A DNA stretch of 17,606 nucleotides from positions 1 to 17,606 of the forward strand of contig DMJA01000177.1 in the NCBI GenBank assembly GCA_003451935.1, written 5' to 3'. Below, one piece after another: positions 15,051 to 17,606 of this stretch. The stretch comes from Verrucomicrobiota bacterium (GTDB lineage: Bacteria > Verrucomicrobiota > Kiritimatiellia > CAIQIC01 > Lenti-01). Made by a program: the position numbers and the translations under genes. How positions within the stretch are numbered: the stretch's first letter is position 1; each line of letters opens with the position of its first letter. The notes under the pieces were generated by a model, which saw only the letters and a list, made by a program, of their open reading frames with translations, made no database searches and was not told the DNA's origin.

Positions 15051-15079
15051 TTGACCGGCCGGAGGGCAAAGCCTAGACT
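15051..15079 (+). promoter_or_regulatory. Promoter of the fluC-DUF190 pair
   Basis: TTGACC (15051-15056), a 17-base spacer and TAGACT (15074-15079). It is divergent from the tRNA promoter, with the two -35 boxes only 14 bases apart. The expected start point (about 15086) nearly coincides with the ATG at 15089, so the message may be leaderless or begin at the ATG at 15095. I saw no room for a fluoride riboswitch before the gene. Confidence 0.45.
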
Positions 15080-15088
15080 GTCCGGCGG

Positions 15089-15478
15089 ATGAAAATGCTG
15101 GTTTCCATGTTGGCGGTCGGCGCGGGCGGCTTCATCGGCTCCATCCTGCGCTATGGCCTGAGCTTGGCCGGGCAGCGGTGGTCGGTGACGTTTCCGCACG
15201 GGACGCTTTGGGCCAATCTGCTGGGTTGCCTGGCGCTGGGCGCGTTGATGGCGCTGGCGGCCGAGACCGAAATCCTCTCGCCTTCCGCGCGCCTGTTCTG
15301 GGCCACGGGGCTTTGCGGCGGCTTCACCACCATGTCCACCTTCATCTACGAAATGTCCCGCTTCGCGCAGGATACGGAATACGCGGTGGCCTCCGGATAT
15401 TTCGCGGCGACGCTCGCGGGTTGCGCCTTTGCCTTCTGGGCGGGCACGCTGGCCATCCGCCTGCTGATGAAAGGATAG
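15089..15478 (+). CDS. crcB: Fluoride channel FluC/CrcB
   Basis: A 129-residue, four-helix inner-membrane protein of the CrcB/FluC family. It works as an antiparallel dimer exporting fluoride and protects the cell from fluoride toxicity. Visible hallmarks: GAGGFIGSILRYGL (11-24) in the first helix with Arg21, GTLWANLLGC (38-47) with the conserved Asn43, and GLCGGFTTMSTF (74-85), the helix-break region carrying the central sodium site and the pore phenylalanines. Length is normal (about 125). An alternative start is the ATG at 15095; neither has a good ribosome binding site, fitting the near-leaderless promoter. The DUF190 gene follows after 7 bases, a pairing common in other genomes. Confidence 0.95.
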   Translation: MKMLVSMLAVGAGGFIGSILRYGLSLAGQRWSVTFPHGTLWANLLGCLALGALMALAAETEILSPSARLFWATGLCGGFTTMSTFIYEMSRFAQDTEYAVASGYFAATLAGCAFAFWAGTLAIRLLMKG

Positions 15479-15485
15479 GGAGCCC

Positions 15486-15836
15486 ATGGAAGCGAAAACC
15501 GACGCCAAGTTGCTGCGGATCTTCATCGGCGAGTCGGACAAGATCCGCCACCTGCCGCTGTACGAGGTCGTCGTGCGCGAGGCCAAGTCCGCCGGGCTCG
15601 CCGGCGCGACCGCGTGGCGCGGACTCATGGGCTACGGACCGACCAGCCAGATCCGCACGGCCAAAATCCTCGATCTCTCCGCGGACCTGCCGATCATTGT
15701 CGAAATCACCGACGAGGAGGAGAAGATCGCCGCGTTTTTGCCGGTCCTCGACCGCCTGTTCGAGGCATCCAACGGCGGCGGCCTCGTCACCCTCGAAAAG
15801 GTCCAGATCATCCGCTACCGCCACGGGAAGGCGTAG
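15486..15836 (+). CDS. DUF190 family protein
   Basis: A 116-residue cytosolic protein of the DUF190 family, with a small ferredoxin-like (PII/GlnB-like) alpha-beta fold. Visible family features: KLLRIFIGESDKIRHLPLYE (9-28), the helix VVVREAKSAGLAGATAWRGLMGYG (about 29-52), LPIIVEITDEEEKIAAFLPVLD (about 68-89) and the closing VTLEKVQIIRYRHG strand. DUF190 genes often sit beside crcB/fluC, and a role in fluoride handling or channel regulation has been assumed from that alone; no activity is established. A GGGAG ribosome binding site overlaps the fluC stop (15478-15482), so translation is likely coupled. The gene ends 4 bases from the stop of the convergent EamA gene, with no terminator between them. 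Confidence 0.93.
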   Translation: MEAKTDAKLLRIFIGESDKIRHLPLYEVVVREAKSAGLAGATAWRGLMGYGPTSQIRTAKILDLSADLPIIVEITDEEEKIAAFLPVLDRLFEASNGGGLVTLEKVQIIRYRHGKA

Positions 15837-15840
15837 CGCC

Positions 15841-16761
15841 TCATTCCCGCGCGGAGAACCGCGCGCGGATCAGCAGCGTGCACCCCAGGATCATCACGGC
15901 GCCGGCCACCCATTGCGTGGCGGAGAGCCGCTCGCCGAGCAGGAAATAGGCCAGGATGGACGTCTGGAAGGGGATCAGCAGCATGCCGCCTTCGGAGGCG
16001 ATCGGCCCCATGATGCGGATGGCGCGGTAGTAGAACACGTGCCCCAGCGTCAGGCCGATCAACGCGGAGACCACCAGCCAGAGCCACTGCGCGGCGGGCA
16101 GGTGCCGCAGCGCGTGCCAATCGCCCAGTCCGAACATCAGCGCCAGCAGCGGGACGCAGGTCAGGAGGCTGACGAGGCCATAGGCGAGGTGGGCCGGATA
16201 GTCGGACAGGTTGCGCCGGACGAACACCACGTAGAGGCCCCACATCGCCGAGAAGCCCAGGAGCATGCCCATGCCGGCCAGCGAGGTGCTGTTGGTGCCG
16301 AAGCCGTTCTTGAACATCAGCCCGAATCCGCCCATGGCGCACGCCAGCCCGGCCCAGAAAAGCGGCAGGCGCGCCAGCCTCCGTTCGTTTTTCAGCAGCC
16401 AGAAGCCGAAGATTGTCGCGAAGGGGATGGACAGCCGGCAGCCGAAATTCAGCATCGTGGCGTTGTTGTAATAGGGCGCGATCCCGAAGAAGATCTGGGC
16501 GGTGCCGTGCGCCGCCGCCGGGACCAGCGCCGCCCGCCACGCCGCGCGGCGCTCGCCCGGCGCCATTCGTCCCAGCGCCCGAACCACGAATGGCAGCCAA
16601 AATGCCGCGGCGAAGAAATAGCGCGTTCCGTTCGCCGTCCACGGATCGATCCAGTGCGTGAAATGCTCCAGCATCAGCGGAACCACCGCCCAGAAAAACA
16701 GGGCGGCCAGCATGGCGGCGATGCCGACAAAAAACGGCCGGGACTGGACGGGGACGCTCAT
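15841..16761 (-). CDS. DMT family (EamA) transporter
   Basis: A 306-residue inner-membrane permease of the drug/metabolite transporter superfamily with ten predicted helices in two EamA repeats (about 10-140 and 155-300). Typical features are the first helix FFVGIAAMLAALFFWAVVPL, the repeat-1 end LSIPFATIFGFWLLKNERR, and the repeat-2 end SEGGMLLIPFQTSILAYFLLGERLSATQW, with the conserved Pro and Glu of EamA helices 4 and 9. Such proteins export or import small metabolites such as amino acids; the substrate cannot be assigned. The start is uncertain: I chose the ATG at 16761, while an in-frame GTG at 16773 adds four residues, and neither has a clear ribosome binding site. It converges on DUF190 with a 4-base gap and lies 63 bases after the helicase-nuclease gene in the same direction. 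Confidence 0.9.
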   Translation of the reverse strand: MSVPVQSRPFFVGIAAMLAALFFWAVVPLMLEHFTHWIDPWTANGTRYFFAAAFWLPFVVRALGRMAPGERRAAWRAALVPAAAHGTAQIFFGIAPYYNNATMLNFGCRLSIPFATIFGFWLLKNERRLARLPLFWAGLACAMGGFGLMFKNGFGTNSTSLAGMGMLLGFSAMWGLYVVFVRRNLSDYPAHLAYGLVSLLTCVPLLALMFGLGDWHALRHLPAAQWLWLVVSALIGLTLGHVFYYRAIRIMGPIASEGGMLLIPFQTSILAYFLLGERLSATQWVAGAVMILGCTLLIRARFSARE

Positions 16762-16824
16762 CGGGAGCCGCACTCTACGCCATGGCCGCCCGAAGAAAAG
16801 AAAATTGACGCGCGGCGTGCCCCG

Positions 16825-17606
16825 TCAAAGATCGAGGGCGTCGCCGGTGCGGATGAAGAGCAACGTGCAGGCGATCTGCGCCGGGGGCAGGCCGAAAAGC
16901 AGGGCCACGGCCTTGCGATAGTCTTCCATCTGGGGGCGGTGGCGCGCCGGATTCGGCGCGCGGTCGGTCTTGAAGTCGAACACCCGCGCCCGGACAAGCT
17001 TGCCCGAGGCGTCGCGCTCAAGATGCAGGCGGTCAATCTTGCCCGACAGCCATTTGCCGCCGAGGATCGCTTCGAAGGATTGTTCGCGCAGGAGCTCGAC
17101 GGTGCCGGCGGGCGGCTCGAAGAAGGCGTGGTTGCGGGGATTGTCCAGGAAGGCCGCGACTAAGCGCATGTCGCCGGGCTCGGCACCCTCGAATTTTGGA
17201 GATTCGCCGGGAGCCAGCCACTCGATCTGCTCGAACAGGGCGTGGATCCGCGTGCCGAGGTCGCGGGCTTCCGCGCCTTCGGGACGGAAATGGCGCCCGT
17301 CCTGGCCTTCGCCGGCGGCGGGCTCCTGCGAGGCGATGTGCGATTCCAGCGGCCGCTCGAAAGGCGCCTTGGACAGATCGTCGAACCGAAGCGGCGCGCA
17401 AGCCGCTCCCGCGGGTTTTTCGCCGCCGGTTTTTTGCCTCCACCAGTCCCGTTCGCCGATTTCCCAGACGGGATTTTCGGGGTCGGGCGCGGCGTCCGGG
17501 GCGAGGGTGTTCTGGAGCACGTTGTCGAGTCGCAGGGTTTTCGACGTCGGCGCCGGGGCCTCGGTGATGAGATGCAATGCGCGCTTGGCGCGGGTCATGG
17601 CGACGT
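16825..17606 (-). CDS. AddA/RecB-like helicase-nuclease, C-terminal part (cut by the window edge)
   Basis: The last 259 or so residues of a UvrD-type helicase with a RecB-family nuclease domain; the 5' part lies beyond the right edge. The fragment begins at helicase motif VI (VAMTRAKRALHLI), in frame to the last base, so the ATG inside that motif is not the true start. After an acidic/Pro-rich linker comes the PD-(D/E)XK nuclease. Numbering from that Met: LGTRIHALFEQ with His119, GKIDRLHL with Asp189, VFDFKTD with Asp208 and Lys210, and QMEDYRKA with Gln223 and Tyr227. All the expected catalytic residues are present, so the nuclease should be active. Proteins of this kind resect double-strand breaks (AddAB/RecBCD type). 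An AddB partner would be expected upstream, outside the window. Confidence 0.9.
   Translation of the reverse strand, partial: VAMTRAKRALHLITEAPAPTSKTLRLDNVLQNTLAPDAAPDPENPVWEIGERDWWRQKTGGEKPAGAACAPLRFDDLSKAPFERPLESHIASQEPAAGEGQDGRHFRPEGAEARDLGTRIHALFEQIEWLAPGESPKFEGAEPGDMRLVAAFLDNPRNHAFFEPPAGTVELLREQSFEAILGGKWLSGKIDRLHLERDASGKLVRARVFDFKTDRAPNPARHRPQMEDYRKAVALLFGLPPAQIACTLLFIRTGDALDL

Noticed and set aside
15178..17163. A 661-codon plus-strand open frame spanning fluC to the nuclease region
   Set aside because: It overlaps four recognised genes on both strands and looks like a chance stop-free frame in GC-rich DNA.
1..17606. CRISPR array, insertion sequence, integrase or phage genes
   Set aside because: No regularly spaced direct repeats, transposase or integrase motifs, or attachment-site duplication beside the tRNA were seen. 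The only repeat pairs are the twin palindromes and the in-gene protein repeats.

Overview
The window reads as chromosomal DNA of a GC-rich Gram-negative bacterium. It encodes an outer-membrane FadL-type barrel, several lipoproteins with lipobox cysteines, and an LpoB-type activator, all of which need an outer membrane. The mix (a very large secreted macroglobulin-like protein, a COG3014-type lipoprotein, an LA_2272-type surface repeat protein) would suit the PVC group (Verrucomicrobiota, Kiritimatiellota, Lentisphaerota). That placement is inference; no phylogenetic marker in the window settles it.

Layout. (1) 187-1428: a FadL/OmpP1 outer-membrane transporter ending in a C(UUCG)G-loop terminator. 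(2) 1493-1738: a gene-free, AT-rich stretch with two near-identical 28-bp palindromes 77 bp apart, each centred on TATAAT. (3) 1739-2596, minus strand: a TatD-family metal-dependent hydrolase whose start codon overlaps the start proposed for the next gene. (4) 2595-7589, plus strand: a six-gene envelope cluster of a COG3014-type lipoprotein, a PEGA/CsgG-like periplasmic protein, YcfL (DUF1425), LpoB, an LA_2272-type repeat protein and a secreted protein with an FlgT_C-like end. All six have export signals, and most starts have a strong ribosome binding site. (5) 8361-14729 then 7602-8342, minus strand: a 2122-residue secreted macroglobulin-like protein followed 18 nt later by a YafK/DpaA-type L,D-transpeptidase-fold enzyme. 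Regions 4 and 5 converge on a perfect 22-bp palindrome holding both stop codons. (6) 14917-14992, minus strand: tRNA-Thr(CGU), with a promoter placed back to back with that of the next unit. (7) 15089-15836: the fluoride channel FluC/CrcB and a DUF190 protein. (8) 15841-16761, minus strand: an EamA-type permease. (9) 16825 to the right edge, minus strand: the C-terminal part of an AddA/RecB-like helicase-nuclease.

Taken together, the central 12 kb (2.6-14.7 kb) is devoted to the cell envelope. LpoB and YcfL point to regulation of peptidoglycan synthesis, YafK/DpaA to remodelling or lipoprotein release at the wall, and the giant macroglobulin-like protein to surveillance or protection of the periplasm. 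Several members have no known function. The strongest candidates for new biology are the giant protein with its YafK partner, the expanded LpoB operon, and the twin palindromes.
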